In this document: piece after piece, positions 32,444 through 43,903 of the stretch | Layout: every line of letters begins with the position of its first letter | Numbering within the stretch: position 1 is the first letter of the stretch | The notes under the pieces: generated by a model | The model's database searches: none | What the model was told of the DNA's origin: nothing | The model's input: the letters and a program-made list of their open reading frames with translations, nothing else | Translations under genes and position numbers: made by a program | From: Anoplolepis gracilipes | Lineage: Eukaryota > Arthropoda > Insecta > Hymenoptera > Formicidae | Length of the DNA: 64,000 bases | NCBI RefSeq assembly: GCF_047496725.1 | Contig: NC_132971.1 | Span: 1,753,001-1,817,000 of the forward strand | Direction: 5' to 3'

Positions 32444-32842
32444 CTAGTCGTTATTAAATTATCCTCCCATGTTGCTTTACGTCTTTATTGCGCTGAGAAA
32501 AAAAAATTATTCTACGGACTAAATTTGTCAACAATTATTTAATTGTACTAAAAAAGGCTTAAAGTTTTTAAAGGCCTAGAGTTTTAACTTAACTATACTT
32601 TTTAGTGTAACTAAATAATTGTTGAATTTAGTAAAACTGAATAATTGTTGGCAAAATTTAGTTCGCACAACTTCTACCAATTCTTTTTTTCAGTAAGTAA
32701 TACTTTATTTAATACTTTATTTAATGTTTAAAAATGATGTTTAAAAAATATTAAAATTCAAGTGTAAGAAATAATAAAGATATTTAAATAATATATAACA
32801 TAATATTACATAATTTCGTATAACAACTGGATTCAATTATTA
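32444..32842 (+). mobile_element. Repeat family X, copy 1, split by a nested MITE
   Basis: ctagtcgttattaaa.tatcctcccatgtt at the left and tgatgtttaaaaaatattaa...acataatattacataatttc at the right match the uninterrupted copy at 35875-36058. Between them sits the palindromic element 32492-32697, absent from the other copy. Confidence 0.7.
32492..32697. mobile_element. Palindromic MITE inserted in repeat X
   Basis: Starts gctgagaaaaaaa and ends tttttttcag. The arms continue inward with ggactaaattt, caacaattatt and ttaattgtactaaaaa, mirrored at 32599-32632 and again at 32641-32662. About 205 bp. The homologous site at 35.9 kb lacks it. Confidence 0.7.
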
Positions 32843-33044
32843 TTACTTTTCGTATCAATTATTATAATAACAAGATCTTTTTTAACTTTGATAATAATTT
32901 ACGTTTTAAAAATCTCATCATTACGATATTTGATACAAATACCAATAATAAGTGACTCAAGTCTGTTGCTGTCATAAAAAAATTGATGTAATATGTTATA
33001 TTTATATAAAGTGTTGAAACATATTTTTTTAAAGCGAGATAATG

Positions 33045-33470
33045 CATCATTCTATCTTTGTTATTTGTTGAAAAAAGATAGAAAGCACCCGTGAAAAGGC
33101 GTCATTGTCAGTTTGCCTGCCGAATAATTTTTTTTTGCTTAATAGCTAATATTATTTATTTAATATATTAATAATTCTAAAAATATTAAAATTAAACCTA
33201 ACCCAGAACAATTAGTTTCCACCACAGACACAGTATAGACCTAAAAGATAAAATATATATAGAAGAAAACACTCTCGAGAATGCGAGAACACAGTTCAGA
33301 ATTCAGTGTCTTTTTCTACTTATATCTTATTTCCATTCCTCTAATGTTTGATATACGTTCTAGATAAATGCTTGCATATGTCTAAAATGGAACGCAGCTT
33401 ATATCTATGATTTTCATGAAATGAGATGCCAGCTTCATACACCTAACTTAACTCAAATGGCATTGCACAA
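33045..33470 (+). repeat. Repeat fragments Y/Z, copy 1
   Basis: ttctatctttgtt...gttgaaaaaagatagaa (33050-33095) recurs at 34200-34245. ggcgtc...cgaataatttttttttgcttaatagc (33098-33147) and gaaatgagatgccagcttcatacac (33418-33442) recur near 35348-35393 and 35466-35490. Confidence 0.5.
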
Positions 33471-33526
33471 AATATTACTGCGATAAAAAAAATTAATTTC
33501 ACGAATAATATGTCTCTAAAACTTAC

Positions 33527-33573
33527 CTCATGATTGCTCCGACGAAGCCCGACGCCATCCCAGGCCTGCTCAT
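33527..33573 (-). CDS. Candidate start exon with consensus donor
   Basis: On the minus strand ATG (33573-33571, A at -3) opens a GC-rich 47-nt segment reading MSRPGMASGFVGAIM, then meets GAG|GTAAGT (GT at 33526-33525). The segment stands out from AT-rich flanks. A nearby acceptor at 33478 would give a 49-nt intron and an early stop (total about 23 codons), so a more distant acceptor or a micro-protein are the options. I recognise no family. Nearby repeats mean a transposon-derived exon is possible. Confidence 0.3.
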
Positions 33574-33586
33574 CCTCTTTTTTTAT

Positions 33587-33922
33587 TGATGCATTTTTGA
33601 AAGTACTTATACAAAACACTCACACTTGATTATTATGATCGTGAATATATTAATTACTTGAATCGCACAATATTTTGCATGACACCCCTGATAATAATCA
33701 CACGCTTTGCGCACTTTGTTTTAATTGAGACATAAAATAACAAAAAAAATATATATTATATATGTATGTGTAATATGGAGCACTCAATTTCATAGACACC
33801 AAACAGGAATCTAACCTTTGTTGATGCATTTTCAAAAAGCATTCACGAAACATTCGTGCTTAATTACGATCGTGATACTAATTACTCGAATAGAATCGCG
33901 TGACATTTTGCACGATACTAAT
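33587..33922 (+). repeat. Diverged tandem duplication, 234-bp period
   Basis: ttgatgcattttt.aaa...cactc.tgcttgattat.atgatcgtgat...ttaattactcgaat...cattttgca (33587-33690) recurs from 33821 to 33922. Confidence 0.75.
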
Positions 33923-35340
33923 TGAAAAATGAAGCAATCGCAACTTGACTTTACTGTTCGGAGACCGAGATTGAATTGAAAATGTGTAGACGGCTACATA
34001 CCATATATTTACTCCGGTAGCAAAATGAAGAAAGATGAAGAGAAACTGGCGCATGCACAGACATCAGCAAACATCAGCAGACTTTAGTAGCGTATGTTGT
34101 GAGTGCTTTTCCATTTAGCGGCACAAATCGACACAAACTTGATAGTTTATATAATAATTAATATAGATAGAATAATTTCTATCTACTTATTATCACTACT
34201 TTTTCTATCTTTGTTGTCACAGGATGTTGAAAAAAGACAGAATGAAGCTTACGTGTCCACTTATGTCGTTAAATAGAAACCAATTTATAAGCTAAACAGC
34301 AAAATTTTGATTGAAAAACGAAATAAGGAAAAGCAGTCTTTTAAAAGGTGAAAAGAAAAGATATCTGTACTTGTGTGGAAAAAGGGACACATATATAGCA
34401 TACGTAGGAAGAGGAAAGTGTAGAGAGTGGAAGCTCATAAATTAACTATGTTTACGTTAAAAGTTAAATTAAAAAATTAAAATAACTTATTAAAATTAAA
34501 AGTTAATCACGCATATAAAATTTTCTCTCTAACAGCCAATCGACGCATCTGACAAATGAAATATTAGTTTTAACACATATTTTTTTACACATCGCGACTA
34601 ATCATTTTCACACGACTTTAATATCGATAAATTATTTTAACTAATATAAAAAAAGTTAATAAGTTAACGTTAATAAATTTAAAAATATCTAATTTAAGGT
34701 CAAAGTTAACAAGTTTAAAATTAATTAAATTAAGTTAAAAGTTATTAATTTTTTAATTATTTAACTTACTTTTATCTGTTTAACTTTTAACTTTTTAACT
34801 AATTATTATCTAATCCTGATTATAGAAGGATATTGGACATTATATGCCTACCTGCATATCATTTAAGGATCCGTAGGAGAGATCTCTGAAGATTTTTGTT
34901 GGTCGACACTGAACTAATCGTTAACTACAGATTCGTTGCTGCCGTAATTTTCTTACCAGATTTTCAATGTTTGAAAATTTTCCAAAAGTTCTATGTAAAA
35001 ATGATTAGATTATTTATAAAACAAATTAGATCATCCCAGTCGCATAAGTACCAAGGTGAGATGCTGGTTGTATTTTAATAGTTTAGTCGATTTTAAATGA
35101 GATTTCGCGTCAGTCTGTAATCACTTTTAAGTTCCAAAGAGAGAGTTTTATGCGTAAATATTATTAGAATGAAATTTTAAATAATTTTATTTTTACGTAT
35201 TGAATACTCTCTGTAGAAATTAAAAGTAATTGCAGAACAACACGAAGTCTTATTTAAAGAACTTGGAACTTGTAAAACTATTGTAGAACTCTCAAACTTT
35301 TAGTACAACATCTAGTAAGAAAAATCGTCGGAAGACAAAG
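33923..35340. other. AT-rich DNA, possible upstream region of the 33.5-kb exon
   Basis: No gene recognised. tggcgcatgcac at 34047-34058 resembles the NRF-1/Ewg site found in housekeeping promoters and would lie upstream of the 33.5-kb exon on the minus strand. The frame at 34896-35078 (+) meets an AAG|GTGAGA donor near 35055 but has no domain. Part of 34198-34250 is repeat Z. Confidence 0.35.
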
Positions 35341-35344
35341 TGAA

Positions 35345-35500
35345 CTTGGCGTTTTAATTTGTCTCCAGAATTATTTTTTTTGTTTAATAGCCAGAACTGT
35401 TTAAACTATCAGGAATTTTAGCAAGTATTAAAAATAAAGCCAAGACTCTGAATAAGTTTCCCCGAAGTGAGACGCCAGTTTCACACACATTCACTTAAAT
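35345..35500 (+). repeat. Repeat fragments Y, copy 2
   Basis: Diverged homologue of parts of 33090-33470; see that entry. Confidence 0.45.
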
Positions 35501-35874
35501 TGACTAAATCCGTCTTTAAAAGGATATACGATGGTTTTAGTCACCATATATATTATTTATCTTTTTTATTAGTTCAAAGTTATTTTATTTCACATTGATA
35601 TTTCTTACAAACATTGAACCAGAAACCAGCATTACAGAGCAATATAAAATGCTTTGAAAGAAATAAAGTAATTTCGAAGAAAACTTTGTTAAAACAGTAT
35701 TATATGTCGGTTTATACACTGAGCTATACATTACTGAAATTCAAGGGGCCGATCTCTTATATCATCGCTTGCAAAACACACGCTGTACAGGCTCGTACAG
35801 ATAGTAATGCGAAAATATCGAAAGAGCATAATTATATTATATTAAAAAGCGAAATTGATTCTACAATATATCAG
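35501..35874. other. AT-rich non-coding DNA
   Basis: The 113-codon frame at 35614-35955 (+) covers this stretch and runs into repeat X, which argues against it being a host gene. No transposon protein signature is seen. Confidence 0.4.
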
Positions 35875-36058
35875 CTAGTCGTTATTAAAGTATCCTTCCA
35901 TGTTTGCCAGCAGATATATCTTTACTGTATTAATGTCTCATTAACTGATGTTTAAAAAAAAAATATTAAAATACAAGTATTAATAAAAAAGATAATTAAA
36001 TAATATAAAACATAATATTACATAATTTCTTAATAATTTGAGATTTGACTCAATTATG
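35875..36058 (+). mobile_element. Repeat family X, copy 2 (uninterrupted)
   Basis: Same-orientation homologue of 32444-32842 without the nested MITE. Confidence 0.7.
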
Positions 36059-36079
36059 GATTATCCCATTAAATCGAAG

Positions 36080-36359
36080 CAGCATCTCATCAATGCGTCA
36101 CGATGTTACTCGTTCGTCGCAGTTGGTGATTTCTCTACTTTTCCATCTGGCCGAACAACGCCAGCAACGATGTAATCGCCCTGAACGAAGGAATGCAAAC
36201 AGTCGCCCGGGATCTCGAAGAAGGCGACGGACGATTCGTAGGAATCCCTTGTAAAAAGCCGCCGTGGAATTCGATCGCCGTGCAATTCGTGCGTTTTTCG
36301 TACGCATTTGCTCCATCGAATGAGACTGCGGCCTCTCGAGAGCGCGCGCGAGAGTTACG

Positions 36360-36438
<79 letters not shown>

Positions 36439-36660
36439 CCTCTTTCTCTCTCCGCGCGACAAAGTTCGCCCTCGTGACAAATTGCGCGAGATTACGTCGG
36501 CCGGGTGAACGGTCCATCATCCGGATGAACCGCGATAATTTGACGATGGATAAGTGCATCGCCGGGTTGCCGCCCATCCGATGTAGTATAGCGCGTAGAT
36601 ATCACGCGATAACGTACGAATGCCGTTGTAAAACAGCGTCGCGAAATTTTGCGTAGTTTT
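36080..36660. promoter_or_regulatory. CpG-rich island around a CT array
   Basis: Sharply GC-richer than its flanks. The CT array is at 36361-36433. The minus frame 36098-36577 reads the array as an Arg/Glu repeat and is not credible. Possible regulatory island. Confidence 0.25.
36361..36433. repeat. (CT)n microsatellite
   Basis: About 35 CT units. Confidence 0.95.
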
Positions 36661-36946
36661 CCCCGCATCTCGGCTATGTATCATTATATTACGCTTTAAC
36701 CTAATTAACTGTAGAAACTGTATTGTCACTGTGTATTATTATTACGTATATTATATATTATTATCATGCAATTACTTAACGTAATAATATACATATAATG
36801 CAATGTAATAGTATCTGAATCGGCACGATTTTGAAAATTTTGCTCACGCGGTTTGACAATTGTTTTTTTTTTTTTTTTTCTCTTTTTTTTGCCGCAGAAT
36901 ATAATTAAAAAAGCTTCAGACTGCTGTAAATTTTTGAATTATATAG

Positions 36947-37071
36947 TCTGTTCTTATATTTAAGATCGTCTTAAGTAAGGTCTTAAAATTCTAATAGACC
37001 TTCTGATATTAGCTGAACATAGTCTTAAGTCTACCAAAAACATGACATATGATCTTACATATAAGAACAGA
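36947..37071. mobile_element. 125-bp MITE with 21-bp terminal inverted repeats
   Basis: tctgttcttatatttaagat at the left end and its reverse complement (one mismatch) at the right end. The interior also shows gtcttaag symmetry. No target-site duplication is evident. Confidence 0.7.
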
Positions 37072-37159
37072 TGCATATAATATATCGAGGCATCAATAAT
37101 TTCTGAGTTATCAACGATTAAAAAAAAGGCGCTTCTCGCAGCCTAAACTTTTTGGAGTT

Positions 37160-37381
37160 AAAAAATTACAAAACTGCATTCTTCAGTTAATTTCAGATAG
37201 AGTTTACTTTAAAAAAAATTTTAATTTAAGGCTTAGTTACAAAAATATATAATAAAATATAAAAATTAGAAACTTGCAAAAAATGATGACGTCTCTCGAT
37301 ACTTTTACTGAGGAAAAATCAACTTTAAATGATCTCGTGAATCTGCCATTAGCAGGTTTTTCACTAATTACAAAACATCCT
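37160..37381 (+). mobile_element. Dispersed repeat family C, copy 2
   Basis: Same-orientation homologue of 21737-21953, roughly 80 per cent similar by eye. The outward right end reads aggatgttttgtaattagtg, diverged from the gggcgtccggtaatcga of copy 1. Confidence 0.7.
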
Positions 37382-37903
37382 ATATATATAATATATAATT
37401 ATAACGTATTTATTTAATATTGACAATTAATCGCGATATATATTAAAAGAAAGTTTTGCAGAGAAAAATGATTTTGTCTTACAATTAGATTAAATTACAA
37501 ATTCGTTGTTAAATGATGTAAAAATAAATATTACAAATAGTTCCAAAAACTTTGAAATATATAAATTTAATTTAATTATAAAATTATTTATTTAGTTCAG
37601 CTATTTCTTTCATGTGTATATGATATTCCATTAAATCTTTATTCTCCATTATATTTATGAATTTACATGAAACTAGATAATATCAATTAATTATACACGT
37701 CTGCGAAATTAAGAGTATTAAAAGTTGTTTGTGAGAATTATAGGTGATTCTCTACGTAATTTTGTGCGTTAAATTTGTATTGAATTTAGTCGCAGAAATT
37801 GCTTATTACATCAGGTTTTCGAGATAAATGGACTAAAATGGTCTAAAAATAACAGTTTTGAATCTATAACCCAAATCTGTGTTACCAATATAAATAAATT
37901 TTG

Positions 37904-37957
<54 letters not shown>

Positions 37958-38066
37958 GTGTGTAAAACGGATTGGACAAATAATGTTTATAGTTAATTTT
38001 GGCTTTATTATTTGCTTTCCACCGAATCATGCTAAATTGTCAATAACTCGAGAATCACCTGTCATA

Positions 38067-38098
<32 letters not shown>

Positions 38099-38448
38099 GA
38101 GTGAGATTTCACTATCATCTTTAATGTTTAAATATCTTAAAAAACCTCATATTTTATTTTAAATTATCGGAATTATAAAAATCCTCTTTTCTAAAAATTG
38201 ATTATAAATTGACTATACGGGAAGGTTACTCTTAAAGATGTGTCCCTGCATAATTGTTATGTTTTGTCATGCTGCAAGACGAATCGTCAGATAAAATCAC
38301 ATAAAGGAAAAGTTACAAACAATTAATTCTCCGTTCGTAAACTACATTAAAGTTCGCAGTTAATTACTTAAGTGCCTTATTATCATTAGTTTGTTCTCTT
38401 TTTTAGTTTCCTTTTAAAAACATATGAGATAAGAAATATTTTGTCAAG
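37382..38448. other. AT-rich non-coding DNA
   Basis: (TA)n at 37908-37953 and (TG)n at 38067-38089. No gene. Confidence 0.55.
37908..37953. repeat. (TA)n microsatellite
   Basis: About 23 TA units. Confidence 0.95.
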
Positions 38449-38585
38449 GCCCAATTGCATCAACATTATTTTGGCTTCAAGCCAGACTTAAATATATGTT
38501 TGTGTTTGTTTATTTAGAAAGAAAGATAAAAATAGATACATGTTTAAGTCTCACTTAAATTCAAAATAATGTTGGGCAATCGAGC
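38449..38585. mobile_element. Palindromic MITE
   Basis: gcccaa...caacattattttg...agacttaaa at the left is mirrored by tttaagtctcacttaaattc and aaaataatgttgggcaat at the right. About 135 bp with an AT-rich centre. Confidence 0.6.
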
Positions 38586-38723
38586 GTAAAATGAAGCGAT
38601 AGGACTATTTCACTAAAATAAAGTAGTGACATATTTTCATATCTGATAGTATGATGAAGTTTGGAAAATATTTGGAAGGACCCCGCACTTTAATATGAAA
38701 AATGAGTTTCACTCAAATTGTTT

Positions 38724-38740
<17 letters not shown>

Positions 38741-38796
<56 letters not shown>
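38741..38796. repeat. (AT)n microsatellite preceded by (AC)n
   Basis: AC units at 38726-38740 run directly into about 28 AT units. It borders the left end of the hAT-like remnant. Confidence 0.95.
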
Positions 38797-38801
<5 letters not shown>

Positions 38802-39775
38802 TAACTTTGTTACATTTTTTGATAATGAGTAACGAAATAGTTTCTTTTATCGTTACTTTCCAGACAGTATATGTCTTTTGAAAAATGCTTAAAAAACAAC
38901 TTAAAGACGTCTTGTTGTCTTTTAAATATCTTTTTAAGATCTCTTTGGTCTTTTTGTGCTGTCTCGCATTTTATTCAAATATACTTGAATATACTATACT
39001 TTTTCGAATATAATTTTCAAATGAAAAAACATGATATTTTTCGTTTTATGCATATGCACGCATTTTATATAGTACATGTAACATATACTGTAGATATACG
39101 TGTGCACATATTCGCGAAATGGAACTTAGGGTGATAAGAGTATTGAAGTGCAATATCACACAGTAATTAGTGGAATATCTTTCTAGTATCACACAGAAAT
39201 TAGTGGAATATCTTTCTAGTATCTTTCTACTTCGTAAAAAACTATTTAAGTAGACAAATAATTTAATGATTAGTCAAGAATTTGGTATTATAAAAATTAT
39301 CGTATTATGTTAGAATTTTAAAATCAAAAAAATTAAAGAGACGTGAAGAAAGCGATTTTGACCATATTTACAAATCTATTGAAAGTAAACTCATAATAAG
39401 AAAATCACTTTATTTACATTTACAGCATCTAAAAGTGTTTAAGAAAGCTTGTCTACAATCTTTTTCAAAAGTTTCTTTTATTTAAAATAATTTATTATCA
39501 AAATTATTACACATTTTATATCAATAGCGATATCACTATCAAAATTAAATCATTTTGATTACTTTAATGTAAAATAATGTTTAAAAATTTTTAGTGTTTA
39601 GTGTAAATTTTTAATTTAATTTGATTCTTGTATTAAATGATTTGATCTTGTATTAAAAAAATTTTTATGTAAAGTTTGTATTATATATAAAAAAGCGTAA
39701 CGAAAATTGTAACGATTCGTTACTTTTTGAGTAACGGTAACGAGTTACTTTTATAAAGTAACTTTCCCAACTCTG
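38797..39775. mobile_element. hAT-like non-autonomous element between TA arrays
   Basis: The right end, read outward, is cagagttgggaaagttactt followed by aaaagtaactcgttac and ttactc/gtaacg motifs, typical of widespread hAT-type MITE termini. The left end keeps aaaagtaactttgttac and gagtaacg but lacks the CAGAGTTGGG terminus, where an AT array now sits. The interior holds a 33-bp tandem repeat and no transposase that I can read. Confidence 0.55.
39154..39219 (+). repeat. 33-bp tandem duplication
   Basis: Two abutting copies (39154-39186 and 39187-39219) that differ at one base. Confidence 0.95.
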
Positions 39776-40523
39776 TATATATATATATATATATATATAT
39801 GTGTGCGTCTGTAAGCAATTTAAATAGATATACGAAACATGTCTATTTTTTATTTAATTATTTATTTACTAATAAATTATATACTAACAAGTTTGTTAGA
39901 TCATATTATAATATAAATAATGGATTCTTATAATAATAGGAGTATCATGATAGTTTTATAGTAATTTCATAATAGAGGTCCTAACATACATATACAGATA
40001 ATGTACAAACAAAAATCAACAGGTAGATAACAGAAGAGGTTTTCAGCTATTAAAGTAAATCTTCAGAGAATTGACAGTGAAAAAACAAACTCTCAGTGAG
40101 AAACCAAGAAATGTTTTCCAGTGGAGAAAACTTATTTTATTCGATACATTTGAAAACGGAGACGCCGTTTATTGCTGAAAATGAAGCTGATACAATACAT
40201 GAAAGAAATATAAAAGAGACTTACTTAAGTACTTTTATAATAAGTACAATATAATACATAATATACGAAAAAAAAAATAAACACAATAGAACTTTTATCA
40301 CCTTTAATATGTTTAGATTTATTGATCGTAAACTTTATAATTCACATTTTCTTGTGTTTTGTATTTCTCTTTGGGGTTAACACATTATCCACAATGATTG
40401 TAAAAGAGACACAAAAAGAAAGGAACGGATGACAAGTAGAGATATATGAAGGAAGGGACGGAGAAAAAGAAGGCAAGAAGAAACACGAGGAAAAAAACGA
40501 AGGGCAAGAAGAGAGAACGAGGA

Positions 40524-40525
<2 letters not shown>
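39776..40525. other. AT-rich non-coding DNA
   Basis: Begins with a TA array (to about 39800). No gene. Confidence 0.55.

Positions 40526-40586
<61 letters not shown>
40526..40586. repeat. (GA)n microsatellite
   Basis: About 28 GA units. Confidence 0.95.
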
Positions 40587-40591
<5 letters not shown>

Positions 40592-40639
40592 GTGAAAATG
40601 GGAATAAAGATAAAGTGAAAAGAAAAACATAGATTTGTT

Positions 40640-41130
40640 GTTACATAGCTACTCGTGCGGAATATTACGACTCGGTGACGTTTGTATTAGGACAGTTCCG
40701 CTTTAAAAAGAATACTTTAAAAGCCGGAGGGTTTATAACGGTGGCGGCTGGGCGGGGGGGTATACAGCGGAGAACGGAGTATAGTATAGGGAAGGAAGAA
40801 CTACATATAGAAGTGTAACGAGCAGAACTCAACTCACGAACTCACTCCCAGTTTTTAGTAGCAACTTGTTGCTCTATGCCCATTCATACGGCTCTAACTC
40901 CCATTACGTCACGTCACATCAACTTATAATAATGGTAATAGCGGGAGAGAGAGTGGCTCTGCCGCTGCGGCGCGAAACCTAAATTCGAAACACGATTATT
41001 CGTATCTCCGCACAGGGTCGGGACAAAACATTTCTTCCCCGCCTCTCGTTCTGCCCCGTTCCCGTTTTGACAGATCAGCGTTAAATGGATTTACATATCC
41101 GTACGTACGATCCCTGTTTCGCGTATTTAT
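40640..41130. promoter_or_regulatory. Moderate-GC patch with CRE-like and palindromic motifs
   Basis: agcaacttgttgct at 40860-40873 is a near-perfect palindrome. attacgtcacgtcac at 40901-40915 contains two overlapping CRE-like half-sites. No credible exon. Confidence 0.25.
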
Positions 41131-43538
41131 GGATTTCGCGACACATAAATCGCTCGTTATTTGATGCCCCGTCACCTCCTGTTTCATGGATCATTTTTTT
41201 TCTCAAGCTTAAAAAAAACAAAAATATTATATAATTGTCTCCAATCCCAATGACAAAGTATATCAAAAAATAAGATAAAAGAAATGTCGATATATCGATT
41301 ATTCGTGCTTTTTTAGTCTTTTCTTTTGGACTATAATTAAAAACGGCACGACAAATCCACGAATTGATTAACCTATTGTTTGAACGATTCTCTTTTTCTA
41401 GGATACAAGAAAAAATTTATTTTTTGTTGAAATAAGATTTTAGGTTTCTAATTATATTTCACACACACATTAGCATCAAAGAACTGTGTTAATAATATAG
41501 TAGACATTATTTTGAATTTTTTAGAATTTTTTTAGTATCTTTTTAACTTTTAACATTTTTCATAATAAATCGTTAATTATTTTAACTATTTTTTTTCTTT
41601 TTATATCACTCTATATCTTTAATTCTAGGCATATAATTAATTTTATTTTTAAGTCGTATATCATAAAAAAAATTATACAACACAGATAAAATCTGATGAT
41701 TATATTATGATCATAATTGTAATTACTGCAATTTTCTGATATCATTATTATCAGTTTTAGCAGAAGCAATTACTATGCATTTAATTGATCGTAATATTTA
41801 ATACCTATCTAAAGAAATATATCAGTGAATATTTACATGATGATTCTGTTTCTCTATCATAATAGGATAATAAACGGTTTCATAAATCTATCTAATTGTA
41901 AATATCTTTATTAGCTCGCGAGGAAACAACTGTGCTTCAATTTTTTCATTCTTTCATCGATTTCACTTTAAAAAAATCGTGAAATATTTTTAGAAAATTT
42001 TTTTAAAAAGGTATAAATTTCTCAAAAACTTATTTTATTTATTTTTGAAAAAAGAAGACATGCACAAGACTATACGACTCGCGATTTTTACTGTTCCTGC
42101 GTTTTTTTCGTACATTATTTCATGCATTAGAATATACAAATCACGCATGTAATGCGTGCTATTTGTTTCTTTACACTATATATTAATTGATTAATATCCT
42201 AAAATTAGAAAAGACATATTTTTCCATTGTAGAAAAATCGAACCATATATCAATGCATATAAATGCAACATATCATTTATGTTTACGGAATTAATTTAAT
42301 CGTAGATATAATAATCATTCAAAATAAGTATGTTACGATCATGGTACTCATATGATTCAAATTTGACATAAAATTTATACCTAATTTATACCCGAATAAA
42401 ACTATTTTTACTATGATTAATAAATTTCACTATCATGTCTGAACATTTTGAAATAAACATTTATTGAAAAAAGTCAACAAGTACGAACATGCAAACTATT
42501 TTCTGCGAAATACGCTAGAAAGACGTTGTTTCTAAAAATATTTATTTATTTTATATATAATATTTATCTTATAATATAAAATATTTATATTTTTTATATA
42601 TAATTATATATCTGAATATAATTATTGAGACTCCACGTTTTTAATTTATTTTTTAATCCTTTTTTTTATTTTTTTCAAATATCTCTCACCTGTCACTATA
42701 CAGATAAAGAAGTCTAGTATAACAGTAATCTGCAGATTCTGCGGAATGGAAATAAGACACACTTATTCTCTGTCATAGTTAGACAAAAACGTCTAATTGT
42801 GAAGGTAAACTATTGTGCAGATTTCGCGGACATCTCACAGTTACAATCAAAAAGCTACCTGTGCAGGAATATACGGTTAAATTTGGTTAAGAAAATTGTG
42901 TGAAAGAAAAAATTATGTGCTTTGTAGCAATTTATCAAAAAAAGGTCCATATTATCTCTTCTTTTGAGATCCATTTATCACGAAGGATGTAGTATAGTTA
43001 TTTTTGTTGCAGAATTTTTTTTTTCTTCTTTTGTTCACATTATTGTTTGCTATTTTATTGGGTTGTCCGTATCCGACACGCATCATCATTATTAAGGAAA
43101 AGCAGTAAAGGTTTCGTTCATCTTCAAAGACTTTCTAAGCCAAAAAGGTGCTTAAACACGTCAAGAAACTCAGAAGAGTCTTAAGGAAAAAACATTTATA
43201 ATGTCCCCTTTTGCAAGATTTTGTTGTAGATGCGTGCTTTTTTCCACACTTTTATTGAATCTGCCAAAATATACTCTTCTTTGTTACAATAAAACTTTAA
43301 AAAGGTTTGTAATTCGATATGACTTCGCGATAGTTATGAATTTGTTGCGATAGTTACATTTTTCTCATTATTATCTTACTCATTAATAAATATAATATAA
43401 ATAAATAATGTCTTTATATATTGTTTTAATTATCGTGGGCAATAAAATATAATAAATTTAGGAATAATATTCAAGAATAATAATATTTTCAGAGTATGTT
43501 ATTCAAAAAGCAATATGATTTTTTGCTAATGTTATTAA
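41131..43538. other. AT-rich non-coding DNA
   Basis: No gene. It contains a compact hairpin at 42136-42166 (acaaat-cacgcat / atgcgtg-ct-atttgt) and a small ttagac/gtctaa hairpin near 42780. Confidence 0.55.
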
Positions 43539-43585
43539 TTTATTGTTAGTAAACTAGCTAATATAAGATGCTCTGTGGAAATGAA

Positions 43586-43890
43586 CAACTAAGGTAAAAA
43601 AAGGTCAAATAAGAACTAAGCTCTGTCGTTAGTGAACATGTAATCGTTTACTAAATTTCAAATTGAACATTTATACAATTTAACAATTAAATTCCGTGCA
43701 TAATATGCATAATAATAATAATAACATAATAATATTTATATATATATAAAAATAAAAATAATAATAACATAAAATGCACGGAATTTAATTGTTAAATCGT
43801 ATGAATGTTCAATTTGAAATTTAGTAAACGATTACATGCTCACTAACGACAGAGCTTGGCTCTTATTTGTCCTTTTTTTTACCTTAGTTG
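43586..43890. mobile_element. Long hairpin element (115-bp arms)
   Basis: The left arm 43586-43700 and right arm 43775-43890 are reverse complements with only a handful of mismatches and a one-base indel, around a 74-bp AT-rich spacer. A 13-bp direct repeat tttattgttagta occurs at 43539-43551 and immediately after the right arm at 43891-43903. The element has no coding capacity. Long-arm foldback MITE or snap-back remnant. Confidence 0.8.
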
Positions 43891-43903
43891 TTTATTGTTA
43901 GTA

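Noticed and set aside
33190..33205. aaacctaaccca, possible insect telomere (TTAGG)n relic
   Set aside because: Only about two units and no array, so not distinguishable from chance.
35614..35955. 113-codon plus-strand frame without simple repeats
   Set aside because: It runs into repeat family X, shows no protein family signature, and AT-rich DNA yields frames of this size by chance.
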